Source: Betaproteobacteria bacterium (GTDB lineage: Bacteria; Pseudomonadota; Gammaproteobacteria; Burkholderiales; Usitatibacteraceae). From it: a DNA stretch of 64,000 nt. Of the stretch, positions 9,421 to 16,927 are shown in pieces. Each line of letters begins with the position of its first letter. The stretch's first letter is position 1. The position numbers and the translations under genes are program-made. The stretch covers positions 372,001 through 436,000 of the forward strand of contig JADJSD010000023.1 in NCBI GenBank assembly GCA_016711875.1. The letters run 5' to 3'. The notes below the pieces were generated by a model that searched no databases, was not told the origin of the DNA, and worked only from the letters and a program-made list of their open reading frames with translations.

Positions 9421-10041
9421 TCAGCTTTTCAGCACGAACTGCACGGGAACGAGGACGTGGGCGGCCACGGCCACGGCGCCCTGCCTTGCGGGCACGAACC
9501 GCCAGCGGGCCACGGCCTCGAGCGCGGAGCGGTCCAGCCGCTCGTGCCCGCTCGACCGGACGAGTTCGACGCGTTCGGCGCGACCGTCGGGCGTGACGAA
9601 GACGCGGACGATCGCCTTGCCCTCCTCGTTCAGCCTTCGAGAGATCGGGGGGTAGGCCGGCGCGGGATTGGACAGGTAGTCGGCGTCGAACGCGGGCGGC
9701 ACGAGCGGGGCCGCGGGCGCGCTTTCGGCGCGCGGCGCGGAAACGGCGGCGACCGGCTCGGTGCGCGTGGCAGGGACGGCGTCCGCCGAAGCAGGCGCCG
9801 CGATCGCGATCTCGGGCATCGGCAAGAGTTCGCGCGTGAAGGGCTGCAGGCGGATGTCCGGCAGGCGCGGCGCGGCGTCGGGCGTGCGGGGCTTCGCCTC
9901 GGCCAGGAGGGCCACCTGCAGCGGCACGGCGGCGACGATCGTCTCGCGGTAGCGCGTCGCCCCGAGCAGCGCGACGAGCGCGATCGCGTGCATCGCGATC
10001 GCGGCGAATCCCGAGACTCCCCGTTCCGGTTCCCAGTTCAT
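9421..10041 (-). CDS. TonB-family energy transducer
   Basis: A 206-residue protein with one N-terminal helix (GFAAIAMHAIALVALLG), an Ala/Pro-rich periplasmic spacer, and a C-terminal TonB domain (YPPISRRLNEEGKAIVRVFV, then RSSGHERLDRSALEAVARW). It would couple the proton-motive force to an outer-membrane receptor. The start codon overlaps the stop of the PiuC-like gene (10041/10038), so the two are translationally coupled, and the TonB-dependent receptor lies just upstream in the same operon. A dedicated TonB for that receptor is the natural reading. No exbB or exbD is nearby. Confidence 0.87.
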   Translation of the reverse strand: MNWEPERGVSGFAAIAMHAIALVALLGATRYRETIVAAVPLQVALLAEAKPRTPDAAPRLPDIRLQPFTRELLPMPEIAIAAPASADAVPATRTEPVAAVSAPRAESAPAAPLVPPAFDADYLSNPAPAYPPISRRLNEEGKAIVRVFVTPDGRAERVELVRSSGHERLDRSALEAVARWRFVPARQGAVAVAAHVLVPVQFVLKS

Positions 10042-10718
10042 GCGACCGCCCAGCGCCGCAGGAGGTTGTGATAGATGCCGGTGAGCGCGACCGCGATCTC
10101 GCCGTCGCCGTGCGCCTGGCGGAGCCTTCCGACGCCGGCGTCGAGATCGAAGAGCAGGGTGCGCTCGCCGTCGTCCCGCACGAGGCTTTCCAGCCAGAAG
10201 AAGCAGGCGAGACGGCTGCCGCGCGTCACCGGCTCCACGCGGTGAAGGCTCGTGGCGGGGTAGAGGACGAGGTGGCCTGCGGGCAATTTCACCGCGTGGC
10301 TCCCGTAGGTGTCGTCGATCACCAGCTCGCCGCCGTCGTAGCTTTCGGGTTCCGCGAGGAAGAGCGTGGCCGACAGGTCGGTGCGGATGCGCTGGCCGCT
10401 CGCCGCGTGCGTGCGGATGGCGTTGTCGACATGGCTGCCGAAATGCATGCCGCCTTCGTAACGGTTGAAGAGCGGCGGGTAGATGCGCCGCGGCAGGGCG
10501 GCCGAGAAGAAGAGGGCACTGCGGTCGAGCGCGGCGAGGACGATGCCCTGCGCTTCGCGCGCGGCGACGTCGAGCTCCGGCAGTTGGAGGTTGCGCTTCA
10601 CCTGCGCCGATTGCGTGCCGGCCGTGGCGCGGCCGTCGGCCCAGCCGGCGGTTTCGACGAGCGAGCGCACGCGCGCGAGTTCGTCGGCATCGAGAAGGTC
10701 GGGGATGGCGAGCAGCAT
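10038..10718 (-). CDS. PKHD-type Fe(II)/2-oxoglutarate hydroxylase (PiuC/YbiX family)
   Basis: A 226-residue dioxygenase commonly encoded next to siderophore receptors. The iron facial triad is visible as His96-x-Asp98 (HFGSHVDN) and His159, with Arg169 as the 2-oxoglutarate-binding Arg. RYEGGMHFGSHVDNAIR is the family signature. It lies 17 nt downstream of the TonB-dependent receptor and overlaps the next gene, so it belongs to a receptor-hydroxylase-TonB operon that is probably Fur-controlled. The physiological substrate of PiuC proteins is not established; a role in handling catecholate-type siderophores is inferred from context. Confidence 0.92.
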   Translation of the reverse strand: MLLAIPDLLDADELARVRSLVETAGWADGRATAGTQSAQVKRNLQLPELDVAAREAQGIVLAALDRSALFFSAALPRRIYPPLFNRYEGGMHFGSHVDNAIRTHAASGQRIRTDLSATLFLAEPESYDGGELVIDDTYGSHAVKLPAGHLVLYPATSLHRVEPVTRGSRLACFFWLESLVRDDGERTLLFDLDAGVGRLRQAHGDGEIAVALTGIYHNLLRRWAVA

Positions 10719-10735
10719 GGCGGTTCCCTCCGGGA

Positions 10736-12877
10736 TCAGAACTTGTAGTCGACGGTGAGCTGCAGGCTTCGCTTTGCGCCCGGCACGACGTGGCCCTGGT
10801 ACACGCCCTCGTAGATGTCGCGGTCGAGGAGGTTGAGGGCGTTCACGCGGACCTCGAACGACGGCGCCACGTACGCGAGCATGGCGTCCCAGCGCGTGTA
10901 GGCGGGCACCTCGACGGTGTTGGTGGTGTTGCCGTACCGCCGGCCCACGGCCTCGAGGCCGCCGCCGAATTTCCAGCGGCTGCCCCAGCGGTAGACCGTC
11001 CACAGGCTCGCGGTGTAATCCGGCGTGTTGATGGGCACCTTGCCGAGGGTGTTCGCCTGCTGCCCCGTGGCCTCGTCGATCGTGCCGCGCTGCCGCGCCG
11101 CCCCGGCGAAGATCTCCCAGTTCGGGGCAAGGCGGCCGGCGGCTTCCACCTCGAGGCCATCGGTGTGGCGGCGCCCGGCCAGCAGGTTCTGCTCGACGCT
11201 GACCGAGAGGTCGGTGTTGCGCTCGTTCGTTTTCTCGGAGCGGTAGAGCGCCCCGCGCAGCGAGAGGTTTCCGTCGAGGAGTTCCCACTTGGCGCCCACT
11301 TCGAAGTTGCGGTTCTTCTCCGGGGGCGTGTTGGCGCCGCGCTCGTCGAGCGAATAGAGCTCGCCGGACGGGTTGAACGAAGTGCCGAAGGCCGCGTACC
11401 AGGTCTGCATGTCGTCGGGCTGGAACAGCAGGCCCGTGCGCCAGCTCCACACCTTGTCGATCCGCGCGAGCGGGCCGGCGGGCGCCGCGCGCTCGTAGTC
11501 CGCGTCGAATCGGTCGTGGCGCGCGCCGATCACAGCCTTCCAGGACCGGGCGAACTGCAACGTGTCCTGCACGTACAGGCCGACGGTGTTCGCGGTGTAG
11601 GCGACGAGGCCCGTTCGCGCGAGGTTCTCCTGCAATCCGGCGGGCAGGTCGCGGAAGGGATCGGGGTGGCCGAGCGTGGTCGGGGGATTGGGCACCGCGC
11701 CCGTGACGTTCCAGCGCTCGGCCTTTTCGCGCGCGAGTTCGAGGCCCGCGAGCACGAGGTGCTTCATCCCGAAGGCCTCGCTCTCGGTGGTGAAGTCCGT
11801 CTGGCTCGTGAGGGTGCGTTCCTCGCCGCCGCGCGCCTGGCGCTGGCGGTTGACGACGGTGTCGTCGGCGAGGACCGGGGTGCCCGGTGCGAGCCGCGGC
11901 GCCACCGCCCAGAGATCGCGCTCGTAGTCGCCCGAGCGCAGCACGGTCTTCAGCGTGGACTTCGCGTCGAAGCGGTGGGTCCATGCTGCGGTTGCGATGC
12001 CGGCGCTGTCGCGCTGGTGATCGGCTGCGGCGAGACCGTAGAAGCGGTCGACGGGCACCGGCACGGGCTTGCCCTCGAAATAGGGCACGCCGTAGTCGGG
12101 CACGTCGTCGTACTTCAGGTGGTAATACGAGAATGCGAACTCGTCGGGCATGCCGATCCCGAGCCGGATCGCGGGTGCGATGCCCTGGCGGTCGGTGGCG
12201 ACGCCGTCGCGGAAGCTGTCGGCGTCCGTCTTCATCGCGTTCACGCGCACGGCGGCGTTCTCGCCGAGGCGCCGGTTCACGTCGAGCGTGGCGCGCCGGT
12301 AGCGATCGGTGCCGCCGGTGAGGGAGATCCGGCCCTCGTCGATGAGGCCCGGTTCCTTGGAGACCTGGTTCACGATGCCTCCGGTGGAGCCGCGCCCGTA
12401 GAGCATCGACGAGGAGCCGCGCAGCACCTCGATGCGCTCGATGTTGAAGGTCTCGCGGTTGTACTGCGCGATGTCGCGGATGCCGTCGAGGTAGAGGTCG
12501 CCCACGACCGAGTAGCCGCGCAGCGTGATGTTGTCGCCGATGCGGCCGCCTTCGCCCGCGTTGAAGGTGAGGCCGGGCACGTTGCGCAGCGCCTCGCGGA
12601 AGCTGTCCGCGTTGCGGTCGCGGATCAGCGCTTCGGGGACGATCGTGACCGACTGGGGGATGTCCCGCGGCAATTGCGGCACCTTTCCCACCGAAGTGAT
12701 GCCGGGCTGGTACGAGGGCAGGCGGTCGCGCTGGTCGGTGACCGTGACGGGCTTGAGTTCCGTCTCGGGCTTCGGGTCGTTCCGGGGTGCGCCCGGCGGG
12801 TCGTTCTGGGCGGCAACGGGTGAGGAAAGGGCAGCCGCGACGGCGGCGGCCAGTAGGCGAGGGGTTCGGCGGGCCAA
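10736..12877 (-). CDS. TonB-dependent siderophore receptor
   Basis: Outer-membrane receptor of 713 residues from a TTG start at 12877, placed 6 nt after AGGGAG. This start gives a clean signal peptide (LLAAAVAAALSSPVAA-Q), whereas longer in-frame starts only add Arg-rich sequence. The plug domain has DIPQSVTIVPEALI and the LRGYSVVGDLYLDGIRD region. The 22-strand barrel ends with the usual terminal aromatic (LTVDYKF). The sequence resembles the Fiu/PiuA catecholate-siderophore group. It heads the operon with the PiuC-like and TonB-like genes. A Fur-type box lies about 85-105 nt upstream, between it and divergent hemP, so iron repression is expected. Confidence 0.92.
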   Translation of the reverse strand: MARRTPRLLAAAVAAALSSPVAAQNDPPGAPRNDPKPETELKPVTVTDQRDRLPSYQPGITSVGKVPQLPRDIPQSVTIVPEALIRDRNADSFREALRNVPGLTFNAGEGGRIGDNITLRGYSVVGDLYLDGIRDIAQYNRETFNIERIEVLRGSSSMLYGRGSTGGIVNQVSKEPGLIDEGRISLTGGTDRYRRATLDVNRRLGENAAVRVNAMKTDADSFRDGVATDRQGIAPAIRLGIGMPDEFAFSYYHLKYDDVPDYGVPYFEGKPVPVPVDRFYGLAAADHQRDSAGIATAAWTHRFDAKSTLKTVLRSGDYERDLWAVAPRLAPGTPVLADDTVVNRQRQARGGEERTLTSQTDFTTESEAFGMKHLVLAGLELAREKAERWNVTGAVPNPPTTLGHPDPFRDLPAGLQENLARTGLVAYTANTVGLYVQDTLQFARSWKAVIGARHDRFDADYERAAPAGPLARIDKVWSWRTGLLFQPDDMQTWYAAFGTSFNPSGELYSLDERGANTPPEKNRNFEVGAKWELLDGNLSLRGALYRSEKTNERNTDLSVSVEQNLLAGRRHTDGLEVEAAGRLAPNWEIFAGAARQRGTIDEATGQQANTLGKVPINTPDYTASLWTVYRWGSRWKFGGGLEAVGRRYGNTTNTVEVPAYTRWDAMLAYVAPSFEVRVNALNLLDRDIYEGVYQGHVVPGAKRSLQLTVDYKF

Positions 12878-12960
12878 GGGTATCTCCCTGATGACAATGG
12901 CTTTATCGGGGGAGGCTGGCTCGCGGCAGGGCGCTGGCTGGCGGGAAGGAATTGCTTGCA

Positions 12961-12979
12961 AATGCGAACAATTCTCAAT
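12961..12979. promoter_or_regulatory. Probable Fur box between the receptor gene and hemP
   Basis: The 19-bp segment AATGCGAACAATTCTCAAT is a near-palindrome. Its half-sites AATGCGAA and ATTGAGAA agree at six of eight positions, in the style of GAGAAT-type Fur sites. It sits in the 128-bp gap between two divergent iron or heme genes, where a shared operator is expected. Binding is inferred, not shown. Confidence 0.6.
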
Positions 12980-13005
12980 ACGATGATAGCCATTCCGCCC
13001 TGGCG

Positions 13006-13212
13006 ATGCAACCCTTGCGATCGAACAACCCCTTGAAGCCCGATGGCTTGCCGGCTCCCTTGGCCGGCGACGACGCGTCACCGATGCCCGCGCGGCCCCG
13101 GTTCGACAGCCACGCCCTCTTCGGCGACGCGACCGTGGTCATGATCGACCACGAAGGCGAGACCTATGCGCTGCGCCGCACCCGGCTCGGCAAGCTGATC
13201 CTCACGAAGTGA
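13006..13212 (+). CDS. hemP: Hemin uptake protein HemP family
   Basis: A 68-residue cytoplasmic protein. Its C-terminal half (LFGDATVVMIDHEGETYALR then TRLGKLILTK) is the HemP domain, a small iron-regulated protein found with heme or siderophore uptake genes in Proteobacteria. The start is set at ATG 13006 by family length; ATG 13084 would leave only the core. It is divergent from the TonB-dependent receptor, sharing the Fur-like box. In Burkholderiales a HemP homologue has been described as a regulator of heme receptor genes, so a regulatory role is possible. Confidence 0.88.
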   Translation: MQPLRSNNPLKPDGLPAPLAGDDASPMPARPRFDSHALFGDATVVMIDHEGETYALRRTRLGKLILTK

Positions 13213-13227
13213 CGCGAAAGGCCCCCC

Positions 13228-13491
13228 ATGGACCGCCACCCGCTTTCCGATGAAGTCGCCGCCGCGAGCGCGGACAGCCTCCTCGCCTCGACGCTCTACC
13301 TGATGGGCCGCCACGCGGCGAACCCCTGCCCGAGACTGGCGGACCTCGTGGATCGCCACCTGGCCGCCGTCGCGCGGCATCCGGGATGCGGCGAACTGGT
13401 GCGGGAGACGAGCCGGCGTGCTTCGGCCGACTGGCGCATGGCCCGGCCCGCCTGCCCGCTGGGCTTCGCGGCGCCGCCGTGCGAGGGGTGA
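13228..13491 (+). CDS. Small protein downstream of hemP, function unknown
   Basis: An 87-residue reading frame starting 15 nt after hemP, so probably cotranscribed. The N-terminal half is a predicted helical pair (VAAASADSLLASTLYLMGRH). Three or four cysteines are scattered (NPCPRL, HPGCGEL, ARPACPLG). No family is recognised. Its stop lies only 4 nt from the stop of the convergent aldo/keto reductase. Similar short helical proteins often follow hemP in related bacteria, but I cannot name one. Confidence 0.6.
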   Translation: MDRHPLSDEVAAASADSLLASTLYLMGRHAANPCPRLADLVDRHLAAVARHPGCGELVRETSRRASADWRMARPACPLGFAAPPCEG

Positions 13492-13495
13492 CGGC

Positions 13496-14407
13496 CTAGA
13501 GGAACTTCGCGACGTCCGCGGCCATTCGCCGCCGGAGCGCCTCGTCGGGCAGCGGCCCGGAAAGCGCGCCCATGTTCTCGCGCATGTGCGCCGGGTTGGA
13601 GGTCGCGGGAATCGCGCAGGTGACGGCCGGGTGCGAGATGACGAACTTGAGGAACACCTGCGCCCAGTTCGCGCAGTCGATCTGCGCCGCCCAGCCGGGC
13701 AGGGGCTTGCCCTTCACCGCGCCGAAGAGGCTTCCCCCGTCGAAGGGCCGGTTCACGAGGACGGCCGCGCCGCGATCGCGCGCAGCGGGCAGCAGCCGCT
13801 TCTCGGCATCGCGGTCGGCGAAGCTGTAGCTGAACTGCACGAAGTCGAAGCGCTCGCGTTTCATCGCGGCGAGGAGGGCTTCCTCGCGCCGGCCGTGGGA
13901 GGTGGTGATGCCGATGTAGCGCACGCGGCCGGCGGCCTTCCATTCCTTCAGGGTGGCGAGGTGCGTCTCCCAGTCGAGCATGTTGTGGATTTGCATCAGG
14001 TCGAAGCGCTTCACGCCCCAGTGCGCGAAGGACTCCTCCATCTGCTTCACGCCCAGCGCGCGCACCGGCGTCCACACCTTGGTGGCGTTGAAGACCCGGG
14101 CGGGCTTCGCCTGTGGAACCAGCTCGCCGAGGACGGCCTCGGCGTAGCCGTACATCGGGGAGGAATCGAGCAAGGTGCCGCCCGCGGCGAAGAACTCGCG
14201 CAGGACGGGCAGGCGCGTGTTCCGCTCCGCCCCCGCCGGCACGTCGAAGGTGAGCCAGGTGCCCATCCCGACGGCGGGCAGGCGCTCCCCGGTGACGGGT
14301 ATCGGCCTTTCGAGGGGCGCGGCGGCCCGGGCGAAGGGGGCGAGGAGGCCGGCCCCCGCCAGGGCGGCCATCCCGGTGAGGATACGGCGGCGGTCTACGG
14401 GCGGCAT
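13496..14407 (-). CDS. Tat-exported aldo/keto reductase
   Basis: A 303-residue NADPH-type aldo/keto reductase with an N-terminal twin-arginine signal (DRRRILTGMAAL...ARA), so folded export to the periplasm is likely. The catalytic tetrad of the family is present: Asp and Tyr in LLDSSPMYGY, Lys in NATKVWT and His in MQIHNM. Start ATG 14407. It is a paralogue of the reductase at 27414-28484, sharing signal type, length class and ending style. Periplasmic AKRs raise the question of their reductant, since NADPH is not normally available there. The substrate is unknown. Confidence 0.88.
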   Translation of the reverse strand: MPPVDRRRILTGMAALAGAGLLAPFARAAAPLERPIPVTGERLPAVGMGTWLTFDVPAGAERNTRLPVLREFFAAGGTLLDSSPMYGYAEAVLGELVPQAKPARVFNATKVWTPVRALGVKQMEESFAHWGVKRFDLMQIHNMLDWETHLATLKEWKAAGRVRYIGITTSHGRREEALLAAMKRERFDFVQFSYSFADRDAEKRLLPAARDRGAAVLVNRPFDGGSLFGAVKGKPLPGWAAQIDCANWAQVFLKFVISHPAVTCAIPATSNPAHMRENMGALSGPLPDEALRRRMAADVAKFL

Positions 14408-14498
14408 CGTCGCTTTCCTTGATCCGGCATAAGACAGGGCGGGCAGGGCCGGGGCAGGATGGCCGGACCGCTCGCTCCCCCAACCGGAGGATAACAAC

Positions 14499-14978
14499 AT
14501 GATCGACCGACCCATCGGCGACATCATGAAGGCCAAGACCGGCCCCAGCATCGTCACGATCCCGCCGACGGCGACCGTGTTCGAGGCCGTGGCCCTGATG
14601 GACGAGAAGCGCACCGGCTCCGTGCTCGTGCGCGAGGCCGGCAAGCCCGTCGCCGGCATCTTCACCGAACGAGACCTCATGCGCCGCGTGGTGCGGCTCG
14701 GGCGCGACCCGAAGTCCACGCCGATCAAGGACGTGATGACGCCGGATGTCCGCAGCGTCCCGATGACCGAATCCACCCTCGAGGTGTTGCGCCTCATGGT
14801 GGAGTACGGCTACCGGCACATGCTGGTCATGGAAACCGAGACCCAGCCCTGGGGCGTGGTGTCGATCCGCGACCTGATGGCCTGGCTCATCGTCCCGGAG
14901 CAGATCGCCCACGAAGGGCGCCGCGGCGTGGTCTACACGCGCGCGGCCGACACCGTCCAGACGCTGCGCGGGGGCTAG
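14499..14978 (+). CDS. Two-CBS-domain protein
   Basis: A 159-residue cytoplasmic protein made of a tandem CBS pair (Bateman module). CBS1 runs from about residue 8 to 65 (VTIPPTATVFEAVALMDEK, GIFTERDLMRRVV). CBS2 runs from about 73 to 130 (VMTPDVRSVPMTESTLEVL, YGYRHMLVMETE). Such pairs bind adenosine nucleotides and usually regulate a partner. No enzymatic domain is attached, so the partner is elsewhere. A strong Shine-Dalgarno (GGAGGATAACAAC before ATG) is present. It is divergent from the aldo/keto reductase. Confidence 0.92.
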   Translation: MIDRPIGDIMKAKTGPSIVTIPPTATVFEAVALMDEKRTGSVLVREAGKPVAGIFTERDLMRRVVRLGRDPKSTPIKDVMTPDVRSVPMTESTLEVLRLMVEYGYRHMLVMETETQPWGVVSIRDLMAWLIVPEQIAHEGRRGVVYTRAADTVQTLRGG

Positions 14979-15021
14979 CGTTCGCCGCTGGCCGGACCTC
15001 GCCCGGGCGCGGAAAAACCGT

Positions 15022-15027
15022 TATAAT
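15022..15027 (+). promoter_or_regulatory. -10 element of the tRNA-Arg promoter
   Basis: A perfect TATAAT stands 14 nt before the mature 5' end of tRNA-Arg in an otherwise GC-rich region, followed by a short CG-rich discriminator. The matching -35 is weak. The call rests on the exact hexamer and its position. Confidence 0.65.
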
Positions 15028-15041
15028 TCGCGGCTCCTTAT

Positions 15042-15118
15042 GCGCCCGTAGCTCAGTTGGATAGAGTACCTGGCTACGAACCAGGGGGTCGTGGGTTCGA
15101 ATCCTGCCGGGCGCGCCA
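15042..15118 (+). tRNA. tRNA-Arg(ACG)
   Basis: A 77-nt cloverleaf with encoded CCA. The acceptor GCGCCCG pairs with CGGGCGC, the D-arm has AGCTCAGTTGGATAGAGT, the anticodon loop is CTACGAA (anticodon ACG, read as ICG for CGN Arg codons), and the T-loop is GGTTCGAATCC. The 3' half is repeated at 16838 together with the downstream terminator, marking the gene as an integration site. Confidence 0.97.
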
Positions 15119-15161
15119 GTTGCACGAAGGGGCCAGTCGAGAGACTGGCCCCTTTTCATTG
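15074..15161 (+). repeat. Left attachment-type direct repeat (tRNA-Arg 3' half plus terminator)
   Basis: From the anticodon arm of tRNA-Arg through its terminator to TTTTCATTG. This 88-nt stretch recurs at 16838-16927 in the same orientation with few differences, including a compensatory change in the terminator stem (GTC/GAC here, GAC/GTC there). It is the left copy flanking the toxin-antitoxin islet. Confidence 0.85.
15129..15156 (+). terminator. Intrinsic terminator of tRNA-Arg
   Basis: A perfect 10-bp stem, GGGGCCAGTC / GACTGGCCCC, with a GAGA loop followed by TTTT, starting 10 nt after the tRNA CCA. Confidence 0.85.
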
Positions 15162-15239
15162 GGCATCGCGCCTCGCCCGCGCTGCCGGGGTAGAGTGGTC
15201 GGAATCCATTCCACGGGCGGTTTCTCTCGCGGCCTGCTC

Positions 15240-16061
15240 ATGTTCCGCTTCCCCAGGATCATCGCGATCATCGTCGCTTGCACGGCAGGGACCGGCCTCG
15301 CCGAATCGGGCGTCGTCCGTGACAAGGCCACCGGGCAACCGATCGCGGGCGCCATCGTCGTGGCCGAGTGGAACGGCCACCTGCAGATGGCCGTCCAACC
15401 GTTCAGCACCTGTTACAAGGTGGCGGTGGCGATCTCGGATGCCCGGGGCCGCTTCGACCTGCCTGCGTTTTCCTGGGACCTGCGTCCTTACCTGATGGGC
15501 CGGACACGGGGCGTTCGCGTCTTCGCGACGGGAAGGCGGGAATCCCCCGAATCGGATGCGCACTCGCTGCGGATCGTGATGGAGCCCGATACCCGCCCGC
15601 CGGCCGAGCAGATGGGCAGGATCCTCGATCCACTCCGGTCGCGGGGGTGCGAGGGAAATCGCGAGGCGAACTTCCTGCCGTTGCTCGTGGCCGTGCGCCG
15701 CGAACTGGCGGGACTACCCCCTTCGGCCGAATCGAGGAAGCAGGCCGAATGGCTCACCTACGAAATCGAAGAACTTGAGCTGGGGGAGGCCGAGGCCGAA
15801 CGGCGAAGCCGGGAGAGACTTTCCCGCGAGCAGAAACGATTGAACATCAACATTCGCTGCGCGGCGCCGGGTGTCCCTTCGGAACATTCCTGCTGCTTCG
15901 GATTCGGAGATGCCCGCGGCTATTCCGCGCTCGAGGTGAAACTGGCGGCCGCAAGGATCGACCATTCGCGACGCGAGGCGTCGACGGAATTGTGCGTTCG
16001 CCGCTCCGACCGGGATGATGTCCGCCGCCTGGCGGCAGAGGTCGTCTCTGGGTATCGTTAG
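15240..16061 (+). CDS. Secreted protein with carboxypeptidase-regulatory-like domain
   Basis: A 273-residue protein from ATG 15240 with a signal peptide (RIIAIIVACTAGTGLA-E). Next is a beta-sandwich-like segment (VVRDKATGQPIAGAIVVAEW, then ISDARGRFDLPAF) that matches the pattern of carboxypeptidase-regulatory/transthyretin-like domains. The C-terminal third is charged and helical with several Cys. The function is not recognised. It is the first gene of the islet and has no evident link to the toxin-antitoxin pair 90 nt downstream. Confidence 0.7.
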   Translation: MFRFPRIIAIIVACTAGTGLAESGVVRDKATGQPIAGAIVVAEWNGHLQMAVQPFSTCYKVAVAISDARGRFDLPAFSWDLRPYLMGRTRGVRVFATGRRESPESDAHSLRIVMEPDTRPPAEQMGRILDPLRSRGCEGNREANFLPLLVAVRRELAGLPPSAESRKQAEWLTYEIEELELGEAEAERRSRERLSREQKRLNINIRCAAPGVPSEHSCCFGFGDARGYSALEVKLAAARIDHSRREASTELCVRRSDRDDVRRLAAEVVSGYR

Positions 16062-16113
16062 ACTGAAAGTCTGTCCGCACTCGCCGAGGCTTCCACGGCG
16101 TGCATGCCGAGCC

Positions 16114-16145
16114 ATACGCTTGCCGCGTATGCGCTGGCAGCGTAT
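16114..16145 (+). promoter_or_regulatory. Probable autoregulatory operator of the toxin-antitoxin pair
   Basis: ATACGC (16114-16119) and GCGTAT (16125-16130) form an inverted repeat with a 5-nt spacer. A further GCGTAT lies at 16140-16145, just 9 nt before the toxin start. HigA/RelB-type antitoxins repress such sites. Inference from position and symmetry. Confidence 0.5.
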
Positions 16146-16154
16146 AGTGCCGCC

Positions 16155-16472
16155 ATGGTGTTCGTCGAACTGACTTTTGCCGACTTTCGACGGGCACACT
16201 GGGCCGACGAAGACCTTGCGGCATTTCAGAGCTTCCTGCTTGTCACGCCCAATGCGGGAGACATGATTCCCGGCGGCGGAGGGCTGCGGAAGGTACGTTG
16301 GGCGGCGCGAGGCCGTGGCAAGCGTGGTGGCTCCAGGATCATCTACTTCTGGAAGGTATCGAGGAACCAGATCTATCTGGTCTACGGGTACGAAAAGAGC
16401 GAGCGCGACGATCTGACGCAAAGCCAGGTGAAAGTGCTCGCGGATCTGACGAGGGACCTGAAACGTGGATAA
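16155..16472 (+). CDS. RelE/HigB-superfamily toxin
   Basis: A 105-residue protein, start ATG 16155 (MVFVELTFADFRRAHW). The fold signature of RelE/HigB mRNA interferases is visible in the central segment: GGLRKVRWAARGRGKRGGSR, then IYFWKVSRNQIYLVYGYEKSERDDLTQ, ending with basic sequence. It is followed, with an 8-nt overlap, by a helix-turn-helix antitoxin. This toxin-first order is typical of HigBA-type systems. It would cleave mRNA on the ribosome when the antitoxin is degraded. Confidence 0.85.
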   Translation: MVFVELTFADFRRAHWADEDLAAFQSFLLVTPNAGDMIPGGGGLRKVRWAARGRGKRGGSRIIYFWKVSRNQIYLVYGYEKSERDDLTQSQVKVLADLTRDLKRG

Positions 16473-16758
16473 GCAACATTTCGATCTGTTGGTCAAGGGC
16501 GTCCGCGAGATGAAGCGCCACATGGCTGGCAAGGCTGTTCGTGGCGTCAATGCGACAGAACGCGTGGAGCCGGATGTCCGGGCGATTCGTGAGTCTGCGC
16601 AAATCAGCCAGTCGCAGTTCGCGACGCTGATCGGTGTAAACCTCCGCACCTTGCAGAACTGGGAGCAGCACCGAACCCGGCCGACCGGGCCGGCGCGAGC
16701 GCTGCTGAAAATCGTGGCGTCGGATCCGAAATCGGCGATCGAGGCCCTGCACGCCTAG
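16465..16758 (+). CDS. HigA-type XRE-family antitoxin
   Basis: A 97-residue protein whose C-terminal half is an HTH_3 domain (ISQSQFATLIGVNLRTLQNW), homologous to antitoxins that both neutralise the toxin and repress the operon. The N-terminal part (about residues 1-35) probably wraps the toxin. The coding region overlaps the toxin by 8 nt, giving translational coupling. Repeats at 16114-16145 are its likely operator. Confidence 0.87.
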   Translation: MDKQHFDLLVKGVREMKRHMAGKAVRGVNATERVEPDVRAIRESAQISQSQFATLIGVNLRTLQNWEQHRTRPTGPARALLKIVASDPKSAIEALHA

Positions 16759-16837
16759 TTGTTCTCAGCCGCATGGTGTTGGTTGGGATTGGTGGCAAGC
16801 ACTGCAAGTGGTTGAATTTCATAGCTTGCGATCTCGC

Positions 16838-16927
16838 CTACGAACCAGGGGGTCGTGGGTTCGAATCCTACCGGGCGCGCCAGTTGCTATCGAAGGGGCC
16901 AGACGAGAGTCTGGCCCCTTTTCATTG
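16838..16927 (+). repeat. Right attachment-type direct repeat (partial tRNA-Arg copy plus terminator)
   Basis: Copy of the tRNA-Arg 3' half (from the anticodon arm to CCA) and its terminator (stem 16895-16904 with 16909-16918). It lacks the 5' half, so it cannot be a functional tRNA. The stop codon of creD (16922-16924) falls inside its last bases. Confidence 0.85.

Larger units (their letters stand above)
15074..16927 (+). mobile_element. Small integrated islet in tRNA-Arg(ACG), no integrase
   Basis: About 1.76 kb bounded by direct repeats of the tRNA 3' end plus terminator, the arrangement left by site-specific integration. It holds a secreted protein of unknown function, a RelE/HigB-like toxin and a HigA-like antitoxin. 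No recombinase gene is inside. It may be a remnant stabilised by its toxin-antitoxin pair, or a satellite moved by an integrase elsewhere. The genes use more A/T-ending codons than their neighbours, consistent with transfer. Confidence 0.7.

Noticed and set aside
15119..16837. Phage or plasmid integrase in the tRNA-Arg islet
   Set aside because: Both strands were scanned; no tyrosine or serine recombinase motif is present.
16838..16927. Second tRNA-Arg gene
   Set aside because: Only the 3' half is present; the acceptor 5' strand and D-arm are missing. It is an attachment-site remnant.
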